64,000 nucleotides of DNA from assembly GCA_902618245.1 (NCBI GenBank), contig CACMZR010000007.1:1-64000 (forward strand), read 5' to 3'. The stretch comes from an uncultured Bacteroidota bacterium (GTDB lineage Bacteria > Bacteroidota > Bacteroidia > Flavobacteriales > Flavobacteriaceae). Positions within the stretch are counted from its first letter, which is position 1. Each line of letters begins with the position of its first letter. Of this stretch, positions 7,189 to 16,671 are shown in pieces. The position numbers and the translations under genes were made by a program. The notes beneath the pieces are model-generated. The model saw nothing but the letters and a program-made list of their open reading frames with translations. It had not been told where the DNA came from and made no database searches.

Positions 7189-9596
7189 TTTAAATTTTTT
7201 AAATGAAGTCTGATGTCAGAAGAGGAAGATCCAGCAAATATTTCATAATTACCTTTTTCAATTATCCATTTATTTTTTTCATCATCCCAATATGAAAGGT
7301 CTGAGATTGGTAAACTAAATTCAACCTTGGTGTTTTCTCCACTTTTTAAAAGTTTTGTTTTAGAGAAATCTTTAAGTTCTTTTATTGGTCTATCGATAGA
7401 GCTATTTGATTTCGAAAAATATATTTGAACAACTTCTTTACCTGAAATATTACCTGAGTTTTTTATGTCAAGTGATATATTGATTGTATCGTTTACATTT
7501 TTTGCAACAATATTGGAGTATTCGAAATTTGTATATGATAGTCCATAACCAAAAGGATAAGATGGATTAATACCTTCCTTTTCAAAATGTCTGTAGCCAA
7601 CATATAAGCCTTCTTCATAAATTGTGAAATCTTTATTTTTTGTTTGCTCTGATAGAGGTTTCTCTTTTTTATTAAACATGAGTGTCATGTCAGATGAAGC
7701 ACCATCAGTTGGAAAGTTTTTTGTAGACCGATGATCATTTAGTGCTATAGGAAATGTCATAGGAAGTTTACCACTAGGGTTTACTTTTCCATTAAGAATG
7801 TCAACAATAGAATTTCCAGATTCCTGGCCTGCCTGCCATGCGAGTAAAATTGCATCTGGTAAATCTTTCCAGCTATGAGTTTCTATGACACCACCAATAT
7901 TGAGAACTACAACGACTTTTTTATTTTTAGAATGGAATACTTTACATGTTTTTTCTATTAATTTTTTCTCTTTTTTGCTTAATAAAAAATCATTTTTTTC
8001 AACTCTGTCCTTCCCCTCGCCACTATTTCTACCAATTGTCAATACAGCTAAATCTGAATTTTCTGCCATGGTATTTAAATCATTATCTGTGTAATTTATT
8101 TCTGATAGTAATTTTGGGTCCATCATTAACATCAAATTTTCAATAATTCCTTCCGGTTTTTCCACAGGATTTTTTTTAAAATAATCTTCATATAAATCTG
8201 TAGATTTTTTATTTAGTTTAAAATTTGATTTTATTAATGCTTCATCGAGATTGACAGTGTAAGCCTCATCAACATCACCTGAACCAATTCCCCCTGATAT
8301 AATATTAAATGAGGTTACTCCCATTAGTGAAATAATATCATTTTCTTTTAATGGTAGTATCCCATCATTTTTTAATAAAATCATTCCCTCAGAGGCTTTT
8401 TCTCTAACAATTTCCGCATGATATTTTAAATCTGGAGAATTGTCATTTTTGCTATTGTTCATCTTATTTGACCTAAGAATCAATTTTAATATTCTACCAG
8501 CTGCTGTGTTAAGGTCATAGCCACTTAATTTTTGGTTTTCAAGTCCCCTTTCGAGATCCTCTAATACTTTACTTGTTCCGGGTTCGATAAGATCATTTCC
8601 TGCCTTAATAGACTCCACAGTATCACCACCCCCAAACCAATCTGTCATTACAGTTCCTTTAAAACCCCATTCTTCCCTTAAAACACTTGTCAAAAGTCTT
8701 TTATTTACCGTTACATATTTCCCATTCAATTTATTATAAGATGACATAATAGCCCAGGGTTGGGATTTTTTAACCATTATTTCAAATCCTTTTAAATAAA
8801 TTTCCCTGAGGGTTCTTTCATCCACTAGAGCATTATTTTTCATTCGGTCAGTTTCTTGATTATTCACCACAAAATGTTTAGGGCAAGCACCCACGTTATT
8901 TTTCTGAATTCCATTAACTATACCAGCAGCAATATTACCTGATAAAACCGGGTCCTCTGAAAAGTATTCAAAATTCCTCCCACAAAGTGGGTTTCTATGT
9001 AAATTCATTCCAGGAGCAAGAATTATGTCGACACCATAACTTTTTGCCTCGCTACCCATTGCTTTACCAATTTCAAAAGCTAAATTTTTATCCCAAGTTG
9101 ATGCTACCAAAGAGCCCACGGGAAATGCAGTACTGTATAATTTTTTATCAAAATTTTTTCTTTCAGATGAAATTCTCAAGCCTGCTGGACCGTCAGCTAA
9201 GTAAAGATTATTAAGACCTAACCTTTTGTTACCAAAAATTTCACCTGCAGCACCTGGAACACCATTTGAGTTAAAACCTAGCATCGAACCTATCCCAGTT
9301 CCTTTTAAAATAGCAATTTTTTCTTCATTTGTCATTTTGTTTAGTAGATCAGAAACCCTTTCTTCTAGACCTTTTGAATTATCCTCATATGTATCAAGAA
9401 GATTATTATTGTTATAATCATTAAAAGTTAAACCCTTATCGTTTGTAATACTTTTTACTTTTATTTCTCCATAATTGTTGTTATCAAAATCAAAAAGTAA
9501 AGATTTTATATAAAGGTATCCACCAAGACCTAAAGTAGATATTATTACAATTACACCAGTTAATGTAATTAGAAGAATTTTTACAATTTTTTTCAT
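7182..9596 (-). CDS. Glycoside hydrolase family 3 beta-glucosidase-type enzyme, membrane anchored
   Basis: GH3 glycosidase of 804 residues. An N-terminal hydrophobic segment (LLITLTGVIVIISTLGLGGYL) is a signal anchor. The (beta/alpha)8 domain carries DGPAGLR, the KH motif in CPKHFVVNN and the nucleophile Asp in VMTDWFGGGD near residue 320. The alpha/beta sandwich has SGEGKDR with the likely acid/base Glu. A C-terminal fibronectin-III-like domain follows PFGYGLSYTNFEYS. The extra N-terminal part with the DxNxNxxxDxYED-like segment (about 59-72) is frequent in Bacteroidota GH3. It probably releases glucose or a related sugar in the periplasm, and converges on the sugar-catabolism operon, suggesting functional linkage. 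Confidence 0.93.
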   Translation of the reverse strand: MKKIVKILLITLTGVIVIISTLGLGGYLYIKSLLFDFDNNNYGEIKVKSITNDKGLTFNDYNNNNLLDTYEDNSKGLEERVSDLLNKMTNEEKIAILKGTGIGSMLGFNSNGVPGAAGEIFGNKRLGLNNLYLADGPAGLRISSERKNFDKKLYSTAFPVGSLVASTWDKNLAFEIGKAMGSEAKSYGVDIILAPGMNLHRNPLCGRNFEYFSEDPVLSGNIAAGIVNGIQKNNVGACPKHFVVNNQETDRMKNNALVDERTLREIYLKGFEIMVKKSQPWAIMSSYNKLNGKYVTVNKRLLTSVLREEWGFKGTVMTDWFGGGDTVESIKAGNDLIEPGTSKVLEDLERGLENQKLSGYDLNTAAGRILKLILRSNKMNNSKNDNSPDLKYHAEIVREKASEGMILLKNDGILPLKENDIISLMGVTSFNIISGGIGSGDVDEAYTVNLDEALIKSNFKLNKKSTDLYEDYFKKNPVEKPEGIIENLMLMMDPKLLSEINYTDNDLNTMAENSDLAVLTIGRNSGEGKDRVEKNDFLLSKKEKKLIEKTCKVFHSKNKKVVVVLNIGGVIETHSWKDLPDAILLAWQAGQESGNSIVDILNGKVNPSGKLPMTFPIALNDHRSTKNFPTDGASSDMTLMFNKKEKPLSEQTKNKDFTIYEEGLYVGYRHFEKEGINPSYPFGYGLSYTNFEYSNIVAKNVNDTINISLDIKNSGNISGKEVVQIYFSKSNSSIDRPIKELKDFSKTKLLKSGENTKVEFSLPISDLSYWDDEKNKWIIEKGNYEIFAGSSSSDIRLHLKNLKL

Positions 9597-9646
9597 TTGT
9601 TATATAATTCTATAAATTGTTTTATAAATATAAATAATAGTTAATT

Positions 9647-10777
9647 TTGAACAAGTTCATTTTTTTCAATGTAATCTTATTCGTATGTATAAATTTTTTG
9701 GATGCACAATCAAATTATGAGTTTGATGGACAGATCTTAGGACAAACGAATGTTGGATTTGGTAAAGAAAGCACAAAATTTTTAGGTACAAGATATCTCC
9801 CTGAATTTTCATTTAACAAAAAAATTGATAGTCTTAGTTCATTTTCTATTGAAACGTCAGTTAATTTGAGTCTGTCAAAAACAAACATACCAGGCCATTC
9901 TTCAGATGTAAACTCTAATCTTTCTCCTTACAGAATCTGGTTAAGATATCTAAAAAAAAACTGGGAGTTAAGACTAGGATTACAAAAAATTGATTTTGGT
10001 TCAGCACAACTTCTTCGTCCAATTCAGTGGTTTAATCAAATTGACCCAAGAGATCCGCTAGGGTTGACCAATGGAGTTTATGGTTTGCTGATAAGACATT
10101 ATTTCAAAAATAATTCTAATTTATGGTTGTGGGGTCTTTATGGAAATGAGAAACAGAGAGGCTTAGACGCTTTGACAACTTTAAATGATTCACCTGAATT
10201 TGGTGGAAGATTTCAAACTTTTATTCCAAAAGGAGAAGCTGCACTATCATATCATTACAGAGAGGCTGGAGCTAACAACATTCCATTTTTTGAAAATTAT
10301 TCAAGTCCTGAACATAGAATTGGCTTTGATTCGAAAATCGATATTGGATTTGGAATGTGGACAGAATTAACCTATGTGCATAGAACAAAAAATATAGGTA
10401 TACTAACTAATCAATTATTATTAAATTTTGGAGTAGATTACACCTTTAGAATTGGAAATGGTTTAACAGTATCTAAAGAATATTTATTTTCAGATTCTAC
10501 AGATAGTATGACCAATGAATCGTTAAGAAGAGGATTTAGTGCGTTGAATTTCAATTACCCTTTAGGCCTTTCATCATCTTTAAGTGGTCTTATCTATCAA
10601 CAATGGAATAACAATACTCAAACCTTAATGTTAAATTACCAACAAAAGTTTAATAGTTTATCAGGATATATTATATTGTATTATAACCCGAAAACCGTTG
10701 AAGGCATTCAACAAAATGATATCTTCCAAAGTTTTTCTGGGCCTGGGATACAATTTTTAATAGTTTTTAATCATTAG
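9647..10777 (+). CDS. Predicted outer-membrane beta-barrel protein of an ABC/LolA-like operon
   Basis: 376-residue exported protein with a clear signal peptide (MNKFIFFNVILFVCINFLDAQ). The only available start giving this signal is TTG, since a stop lies just upstream in frame. The mature part is a series of amphipathic beta strands with alternating hydrophobic residues and ends in aromatic/hydrophobic residues before VFNH, consistent with an outer-membrane barrel. I do not recognise a named family. It ends one base before a LolD-like ATPase gene and heads a five-gene operon, which suggests it is the outer-membrane component of that export route. Its promoter must lie in the roughly 50-base gap shared with the divergent GH3 gene. 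Confidence 0.75.
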   Translation: MNKFIFFNVILFVCINFLDAQSNYEFDGQILGQTNVGFGKESTKFLGTRYLPEFSFNKKIDSLSSFSIETSVNLSLSKTNIPGHSSDVNSNLSPYRIWLRYLKKNWELRLGLQKIDFGSAQLLRPIQWFNQIDPRDPLGLTNGVYGLLIRHYFKNNSNLWLWGLYGNEKQRGLDALTTLNDSPEFGGRFQTFIPKGEAALSYHYREAGANNIPFFENYSSPEHRIGFDSKIDIGFGMWTELTYVHRTKNIGILTNQLLLNFGVDYTFRIGNGLTVSKEYLFSDSTDSMTNESLRRGFSALNFNYPLGLSSSLSGLIYQQWNNNTQTLMLNYQQKFNSLSGYIILYYNPKTVEGIQQNDIFQSFSGPGIQFLIVFNH

Positions 10778-10778
10778 T

Positions 10779-11471
10779 ATGAGCAAACCAATTATACAAC
10801 TAAAAAATACCTCAAAGAGTTATCCCATTGCAGGAAAAAAATTTATGGCTCTCAAAAAATTAGACCTATCAATACAAGAAGCTGAATTTACTGGAATTGT
10901 AGGTCCTAGTGGATCAGGTAAAACAACTCTATTAAATATTATAGGTTCGCTTGACAAACCCTCAACCGGTGATGCTACTGTTTTAGGAAAAGAAATTAAA
11001 TCTTTGAGTCATAAAGAAGCTGCTAGCCTTAGAAATTTTAATATTGGTTTTATTTTTCAGGTATTTAATTTATTACCAGTTTATACAGTGTTCGAAAATG
11101 TAGAATTTGCACTTCTGCTTCAAAAAAAATCTGCGCTTGAAAGAAAAAAAGCTGTTATGAAAGCTTTAGAGTGGGTTGGACTTGAAGATCAAGCAGATAA
11201 AAGGCCAGACAAACTTTCTGGAGGAGAAAGTCAAAGAGTTGCAATAGCAAGGGCTATGGTTAAAACTCCTAAAATTGTACTTGCAGATGAACCCACAGCA
11301 AATCTTGACTCAGAGAATGCACATGGAATTTTAAAAACAATGAAAAAATTAAATAAAGATTTAGGCACCACTTTTCTTTTTTCTACTCATGACGAAAAGG
11401 TAATGGGTTATTTAGATAGAATCATTCATTTAAGGGATGGCAGTATAGAAAATGATAAAAAAGTAAAATAA
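10779..11471 (+). CDS. ABC transporter ATP-binding protein, LolD/MacB type
   Basis: 230-residue ABC ATPase powering the two permeases that follow. Walker A is GPSGSGKTT near residue 42, the signature is LSGGESQRVAIARA, Walker B is IVLADEPTANLD and the switch His is in FSTHDE. The sequence type is that of LolD/MacB/FtsE ATPases, which drive mechanotransmission or extraction of lipids and lipoproteins and not classical solute import. The stop overlaps the next ATG by one base (TAATG). It is not named lolD because a canonical Lol function is not proven. Confidence 0.93.
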   Translation: MSKPIIQLKNTSKSYPIAGKKFMALKKLDLSIQEAEFTGIVGPSGSGKTTLLNIIGSLDKPSTGDATVLGKEIKSLSHKEAASLRNFNIGFIFQVFNLLPVYTVFENVEFALLLQKKSALERKKAVMKALEWVGLEDQADKRPDKLSGGESQRVAIARAMVKTPKIVLADEPTANLDSENAHGILKTMKKLNKDLGTTFLFSTHDEKVMGYLDRIIHLRDGSIENDKKVK

Positions 11472-12625
11472 TGAAATTAGAGTTTAAACTTGCATTTAAG
11501 AACTTATTTGGAGCAAAACTGAGGACTTTATTAAATGTTTTTGTTCTTTCATTTTCCTTTGTAATTATAATCTTTCTTAATTCAATAATGGATGGGTGGG
11601 ATCAACAAGCTCAGAAAGATAGTGTTGAATGGGAATTCGGAGAAGGACACCTGTTACATAACGATTACGACCCTTTAGATTCATATACTATTTTAGATGG
11701 TCATGGTGAAATACTAAAAAGGAGTATTGGAATGACACCAGTTTTAGAGCGTCAAGCTTCAGTTTATCCACAAGGAAGAATGATTGGTGTAGTTTTAAAA
11801 GGAATTCCATCAGATCAAAAAATCCTGAAATTACCTACTAAAAAATTAAATCAAAATAAAGATGAGTTTCCAGTTATAATTGGAAAAAGATTTGCTGAGT
11901 CTGCGAAGTTGAAAAAAGGAGATAGAGTACAAATAAGATGGAGAGATAAAAATGGTACTTACGACGCTAATACAATCATTATTGAAGAAATATTTGACTC
12001 TAATGTTCCTAATATTGACAATGGTAAAATTTGGATTGATATAGAGAAACTTTGGAAAATGACTGGTTTAGAAAATCAAGCGACTTATTTTATTTTAGAC
12101 CAAGATTTCAGAAAAGGTCCATTTGATTCATGGACATATAGATCAAAAACGACTCTATTAAAAAACCTCAAAGATCTTATTGATCAGAAAAAGGCAAGCC
12201 AGTCTGTAATATTTGGTCTTTTATTAGCAATCGCGTTGCTCGCAATTTTTGACACACAAATTTTATCAATTTTTAGAAGGCAAAAAGAAATTGGCACTTA
12301 CATTGCTCTTGGAATGACTCGTCTTCGAGTTGTTCGTCTTTTCACAATTGAAGGAAGTGTATACAGTGTAATGGCTTTAATTTTTGGGAGTATTTATGGC
12401 ATACCTTTTTTTATATATATGTCTAAAGCTGGTTTTCCTATTCCGCCTGCTGATCAAAAACTAGGTATTGCTATAGCCGATGTTATCTATCCAGTTTATG
12501 GTCTCAAATTAATTTTACTAACAATTCTTACAGTAATTATATCCGCCACGGTTGTTAGCTATCTTCCTGCAAGAAAAATTGCAAAATTAAATCCAGTACT
12601 TGCACTTAAGGGTAAAAAACAATGA
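11471..12625 (+). CDS. FtsX/LolE-type ABC transporter permease (first of two)
   Basis: 384-residue inner-membrane permease. One N-terminal transmembrane helix (LLNVFVLSFSFVIIIFLNSI) is followed by a periplasmic domain of about 200 residues and three C-terminal helices beginning near residue 240 (VIFGLLLAIALLAIFDTQI). The FtsX core appears as RRQKEIGTYIALGMTRLRVV, and SYLPARKIAKLNPVLALKG is the typical tail. It overlaps the second permease gene by four bases (ATGA). It pairs with the next product to form a heterodimeric complex with the upstream ATPase. Confidence 0.9.
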   Translation: MKLEFKLAFKNLFGAKLRTLLNVFVLSFSFVIIIFLNSIMDGWDQQAQKDSVEWEFGEGHLLHNDYDPLDSYTILDGHGEILKRSIGMTPVLERQASVYPQGRMIGVVLKGIPSDQKILKLPTKKLNQNKDEFPVIIGKRFAESAKLKKGDRVQIRWRDKNGTYDANTIIIEEIFDSNVPNIDNGKIWIDIEKLWKMTGLENQATYFILDQDFRKGPFDSWTYRSKTTLLKNLKDLIDQKKASQSVIFGLLLAIALLAIFDTQILSIFRRQKEIGTYIALGMTRLRVVRLFTIEGSVYSVMALIFGSIYGIPFFIYMSKAGFPIPPADQKLGIAIADVIYPVYGLKLILLTILTVIISATVVSYLPARKIAKLNPVLALKGKKQ

Positions 12626-13896
12626 TAAAATTTATTTTCAAGGGTATTTTAAGGGATAAAAGTAAAAGTGTAATCCCACTTGCTGTAATATCTGTGGGTG
12701 TAATGGTTACAGTTATAATGTCTGGCTTTCTTAATGGTGTATTTTCAGATGTAATTAATCAAAATGCAAAGCTTGATACTGGACACGTTAAAATTATGAC
12801 TAAGCCTTATTTTGAAAATAAAGAACAACTTCCAAATGACCTTGCATTATTAGAAATTCAAGAATTAATAGATTCACTAAACTTAAATTATCCAGATCTT
12901 ATTTGGACACCCAGAACAAAATTTGGTGGTATTATGGATGTTCCCGACAAACAGGGTAACACAAAATCTCAAGGTCCAGGAATAGGTTTAGCAATAGCAC
13001 TCCAAAATACTAAATCTGATGAGTTGAAGAGGCTTCAACTAAGCAAATCTTTGAGAAAAGGTAACTTACCAACTGAAAGTGGAGAAATACTGTTGAGTGA
13101 TAATTATGCTAATAAATTAAAAATTAATCCTGGAGAAAAGATAACATTTTTTGGTTCTACAATGGAGGGTAGTATGGTATTTCAGAGTTACAAAATGGTT
13201 GGGACAGTTGAGTTTGGTTCTCCACTAATGGATAGAGGTACATTTATAATTGACATTAAAGATGCTCAAAATCTTTTAGACATGGAAAATGGTTCAGGAG
13301 AACTTTTAGGATACTTTAAAGATGGGATTTATAATGATCAAAATGCATTAGTAATCTCAAACGAATTCAATTCAAAATATTCAAAGAGTCAAGATGAATA
13401 TGCACCTGTAATGGTAACTTTGAAAGATCAAAACGGTCTAAGAGAAAGTCTTGATATGGGAGATGCCTTTTCAGGTATATTTATATTTATTTTTATTTTA
13501 TCAATGTCACTTGTACTCTGGAACACAGGACTAATTGGTGGACTAAGGCGATACAATGAGTTTGGTATAAGACTAGCTTTGGGTGAATCAAAAAAAAATG
13601 TTTTTAAGCTAATGATGGTTGAAGCTACAATAATTGGTTTAATTGGATCAATTTTTGGAACAATTCTTGGAATTATTTTTTGTTATTACCTGCAGGAGTA
13701 TGGAATAGATATTTCAAGTGATATAGAAAATTCAACAATAATTATGCCTTCCGTAATGCGAGCTTATATAACATCTGACCTTTTTTATGTAGGTTTTATT
13801 CCAGGGTTATTTTCGATGCTTCTTGGGACAGCTTTAGCGGGAAGAGGAATTTTTAAAAGAGAGACTGCTCGCTTATTTAAAGAATTAGAAGTTTAA
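12622..13896 (+). CDS. FtsX/LolC-type ABC transporter permease (second of two)
   Basis: 424-residue inner-membrane permease with the same plan as its neighbour: one N-terminal helix (VIPLAVISVGVMVTVIMSGF), a large periplasmic domain, and three C-terminal helices beginning near residue 285 (FSGIFIFIFILSMSLVLWNT). RRYNEFGIRLALGESKKNVF is the FtsX-type cytoplasmic loop. The two permeases are related but clearly diverged, like LolC and LolE. It is followed 12 bases later by the LolA-like carrier gene. Confidence 0.9.
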   Translation: MIKFIFKGILRDKSKSVIPLAVISVGVMVTVIMSGFLNGVFSDVINQNAKLDTGHVKIMTKPYFENKEQLPNDLALLEIQELIDSLNLNYPDLIWTPRTKFGGIMDVPDKQGNTKSQGPGIGLAIALQNTKSDELKRLQLSKSLRKGNLPTESGEILLSDNYANKLKINPGEKITFFGSTMEGSMVFQSYKMVGTVEFGSPLMDRGTFIIDIKDAQNLLDMENGSGELLGYFKDGIYNDQNALVISNEFNSKYSKSQDEYAPVMVTLKDQNGLRESLDMGDAFSGIFIFIFILSMSLVLWNTGLIGGLRRYNEFGIRLALGESKKNVFKLMMVEATIIGLIGSIFGTILGIIFCYYLQEYGIDISSDIENSTIIMPSVMRAYITSDLFYVGFIPGLFSMLLGTALAGRGIFKRETARLFKELEV

Positions 13897-13908
13897 AAAA
13901 ATAATATT

Positions 13909-14661
13909 ATGAAAAAAATCATTTTATTTTTCACATTTTCAATTTTTCTGTCATTTTACTCTAGTGCTCAAACAACTAACAATGAAAAAGCATTAGAAAT
14001 CATAAAAAAGATAGACAATAATATGTTTTCAAAAACTCAAATCGTAACCTCTGAAATGATTGTATACGGTAAAAGAAAAAAAAGAATAATCAGATCTAAA
14101 GGTTATTCTAAGGGAAAAGAGAATAATTATACAGAGTATTTATCCCCTGAAAGAGAGAAAGGAACGAAAATGTTGAAACTTGATAAACGATTATGGATTT
14201 ATTCCCCTTCAACCGACAGAACAATTCAACTATCTGGTCATCTTCTTAGGCAGTCTGTGATGGGTTCAGATCTTTCTTATGAAGACATGATGGAAGAAAG
14301 AAAATTATCAGAGGTTTACACTGCTGAAATAGTTAATGAGGACATATATATTGATTCTCCAGTTTGGATAATGCAATTAACTTCAAAAGTTGAGGGGTTA
14401 GCATATTATAAAAGAACTTTATGGATTGATAAAAATAAATTTGTTCCCTTAAAAGAAAATCTTTATGCTAAAAGTGGTGTCCTTTTAAAAACAACAACAT
14501 TTACAAATATCAAAAAGATCGATTCAAGGTGGTTTCCAATGAAAATGAACTATAAAGATATGCTCAAAGATGGTAAAGGAACAGATTTCATTATTCTAGA
14601 TATTGCATTTAACACAAAAATCCCAGACAACTATTTTTCAAAAAATATTTTAAAAAAATAA
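13909..14661 (+). CDS. Outer membrane lipoprotein-sorting protein (LolA-like)
   Basis: 250-residue periplasmic protein with signal peptide MKKIILFFTFSIFLSFYSSAQ. The mature part follows the LolA-like fold family called outer membrane lipoprotein-sorting protein: an early helix, then long antiparallel strands including KGTKMLKLDKRLWIYSPSTD and the QLSGHLLRQSVMGSDLSYEDMM stretch characteristic of that family. Such proteins are thought to shield acyl chains in a hydrophobic cavity. It ends the operon, so it likely ferries cargo from the FtsX-type permeases toward the outer membrane. A separate LolA-like gene occurs at 30217-30852, implying distinct cargo. Confidence 0.87.
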   Translation: MKKIILFFTFSIFLSFYSSAQTTNNEKALEIIKKIDNNMFSKTQIVTSEMIVYGKRKKRIIRSKGYSKGKENNYTEYLSPEREKGTKMLKLDKRLWIYSPSTDRTIQLSGHLLRQSVMGSDLSYEDMMEERKLSEVYTAEIVNEDIYIDSPVWIMQLTSKVEGLAYYKRTLWIDKNKFVPLKENLYAKSGVLLKTTTFTNIKKIDSRWFPMKMNYKDMLKDGKGTDFIILDIAFNTKIPDNYFSKNILKK

Positions 14662-14685
14662 ATCAAATCTTTTTAAGAATAGACA

Positions 14686-15153
14686 TCAAAGTGTCAGAAA
14701 ATAAATAATCGTTGGAATAAAGATAAATATTGAAAACAGATCAAAAGTTTTTGAAGTTTTTTCTTTAGAATGCCAATATGCCAAAAGGATTAATGGTAAC
14801 TGGAATGGAAGTCTTAATAATGCGGCATTTTTGGTTATACCGTAAATTTTCTGTGGAACTTCTGATATATATAAATAAATATTTGCAGGGAATACCGAAA
14901 TCAATAATACGATTATTCCAATTCCTGCAAACTTTCTAGTTGACGTTGGAATCAAAAGAAGTCCAAAGACTATTTCAAAAAAACCAGAAAGATATACAGC
15001 TAAATGGGGAAACTTGATGTATGGTGGTACAATTACCAAAAAAAAACCTGCATCACTAAAGTGTTTAACTCCTACAAAAATATAAAGTAAACTCAGGGAA
15101 CAAATAGTTGTTAATTTTATTATAGACAATAACTTACTTGAATAAATCATCAA
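14686..15153 (-). CDS. DoxX-family membrane protein
   Basis: 155-residue integral membrane protein with four predicted helices. The pattern VGVKHF near residue 28, VPPYIKFPHLAVYLSGFFE, GLLLIPTSTRKFAG and SVFPANIYLY is typical of DoxX-like proteins of Bacteroidota. No cofactor ligand is evident. It is the last gene of a minus-strand group with YHYH, SCO1 and MORN-repeat proteins, and converges on the LolA-like gene. Function is unknown; some DoxX relatives are linked to redox or quinone chemistry, but nothing here shows that. Confidence 0.75.
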   Translation of the reverse strand: MMIYSSKLLSIIKLTTICSLSLLYIFVGVKHFSDAGFFLVIVPPYIKFPHLAVYLSGFFEIVFGLLLIPTSTRKFAGIGIIVLLISVFPANIYLYISEVPQKIYGITKNAALLRLPFQLPLILLAYWHSKEKTSKTFDLFSIFIFIPTIIYFLTL

Positions 15154-15173
15154 TAAAAAATAATTTTAACTAT

Positions 15174-16667
15174 TTAACCTGAATTATAAACAACATCTTT
15201 ACATGCATCTTGATTTATGTGACTTTCAGAATTTTCAGAAGAATTATCTGCTAAGGAACCGTTATGAGGCAAATTAGTGGTTCCACCATTTTCGTCAATA
15301 TAAGTAAATGTAAACTTGCAATTTTCGTCCCAATTATAATTAACATAATATTTAACCCCATCAACTGTATATTCAAAAGAAAATGAATTTTTTCCAGTTT
15401 GAGTGAAACCAGTTACTGTCGCGCCACTGACTGGTTTAAATGAATCAGAAGGACGAATTGGGTTTTGAGAGGGCTGTGGATCAATCCCATCATTGACAAT
15501 ATCAATTTCACCCATAACGAATGGCATATAATATGGTGATTTGGAGCTTGCATGATATCTGTAATTACCATTTGAGTCGTATCTTCCAAAAGCTTCATCT
15601 AAATTCTCTGTTGTCAAACCATAAATTGGATAACCGTCAAGTCCAAAAGCCAATGGTTGATCATCTCCTACAATTTCTTGTAAATGCAGAGGTATCATAT
15701 GGTAGTGATAATCGTCCCCTCTACCAAAATGTCCACCCCAATTATCAAGTTCTCCTTTCTCATATGCATTTTCACCTCTATTATTGAGAACATTAAAAAT
15801 TGGAATACCATTAATTGCAATAGCTATTGCACCTCTGAATAAATTCACAGATGTATCTGTGGGAGTTTCAGCCATTTTTGGATTTAATGGAATCTGCCAA
15901 CTATTGTCACCTGTATAATTTTGAGGAATTGGGACTTGTTCCTGCCATGAGCTAATTCCAATTCCCATAGGATGATTTGGCCAGCTATAAGAACTGACAA
16001 AAAAATAGTCATTATTGCTAGTAATCGATACATCTGAAAAATTATTAAAGTAACTTTTAATTAATTCTAAATTATTTGAAGAATTAGCTTCATTACTTGT
16101 TGTATTTGAAGAGTTACTAGTATTATTATCAACGCTTGATGTAACCAAAATTTCATCATCATTACCTGATTCAGCAATAATTTCTTTAGAATCACATGCT
16201 AAAAATATAAGCAATAAAATATATGTTATAATTGATATAGCTCTAGAGTAAGCTATAAATGAAGGAAATAAACTAATAAAAGTTAATAAGCTTAAAATTA
16301 AAACCAAAAAAGATATAATTAAGCGTTTTGATTGTAAGCTTTTTAAAATAAATTTAGAATTTGAATATTTTTTGATCGAGCTAGTGGTATTTATTTTTTT
16401 TACGAGTTCATGCTTTTTAAGTATTTTTAGTTGATCTTCCATAGAAAATTTACTCAACTCGTATTTAAAAATTTTATTCTTCTGTTTTAAAAATACATCA
16501 CTACCATTGAATGAAATAAATTCTGCTATAAATGGTCCTGAGCTATTTTGAAAAAACCATTTTTCTCTTTCATGATCATGTGTATTCTCGATATGTGAGT
16601 ATGATATATGTAAAAAAAAGAATAAAATGAATGAATAAATTAAGTTAAAAGGTTTTATGGACTTCAT
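15174..16667 (-). CDS. YHYH-domain protein with N-terminal SHD1-like domain and internal lipobox
   Basis: 497 residues from the ATG at 16667, which lies five bases after the upstream stop; an alternative ATG at 16697 would overlap that gene. Order of parts: signal peptide (LIYSFILFFFLHISYS), a short SHD1-like beta domain at about 30-80 (FISFNGSDVFLKQKNKIFKY then LSKFSMEDQ), two hydrophobic segments at about 115-170, a Ser/Asn/Thr-rich linker, and a YHYH domain with RGDDYHYHMIPLH, AFGLDGYPIYG and NYRYHAS. The second hydrophobic segment ends in LLLIFLACDSKE, which reads like a lipoprotein signal, so the gene may be a fusion of two. YHYH domains are His-rich and of unknown function; metal binding is a guess. 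Confidence 0.82.
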   Translation of the reverse strand: MKSIKPFNLIYSFILFFFLHISYSHIENTHDHEREKWFFQNSSGPFIAEFISFNGSDVFLKQKNKIFKYELSKFSMEDQLKILKKHELVKKINTTSSIKKYSNSKFILKSLQSKRLIISFLVLILSLLTFISLFPSFIAYSRAISIITYILLLIFLACDSKEIIAESGNDDEILVTSSVDNNTSNSSNTTSNEANSSNNLELIKSYFNNFSDVSITSNNDYFFVSSYSWPNHPMGIGISSWQEQVPIPQNYTGDNSWQIPLNPKMAETPTDTSVNLFRGAIAIAINGIPIFNVLNNRGENAYEKGELDNWGGHFGRGDDYHYHMIPLHLQEIVGDDQPLAFGLDGYPIYGLTTENLDEAFGRYDSNGNYRYHASSKSPYYMPFVMGEIDIVNDGIDPQPSQNPIRPSDSFKPVSGATVTGFTQTGKNSFSFEYTVDGVKYYVNYNWDENCKFTFTYIDENGGTTNLPHNGSLADNSSENSESHINQDACKDVVYNSG

Positions 16668-16671
16668 AATT

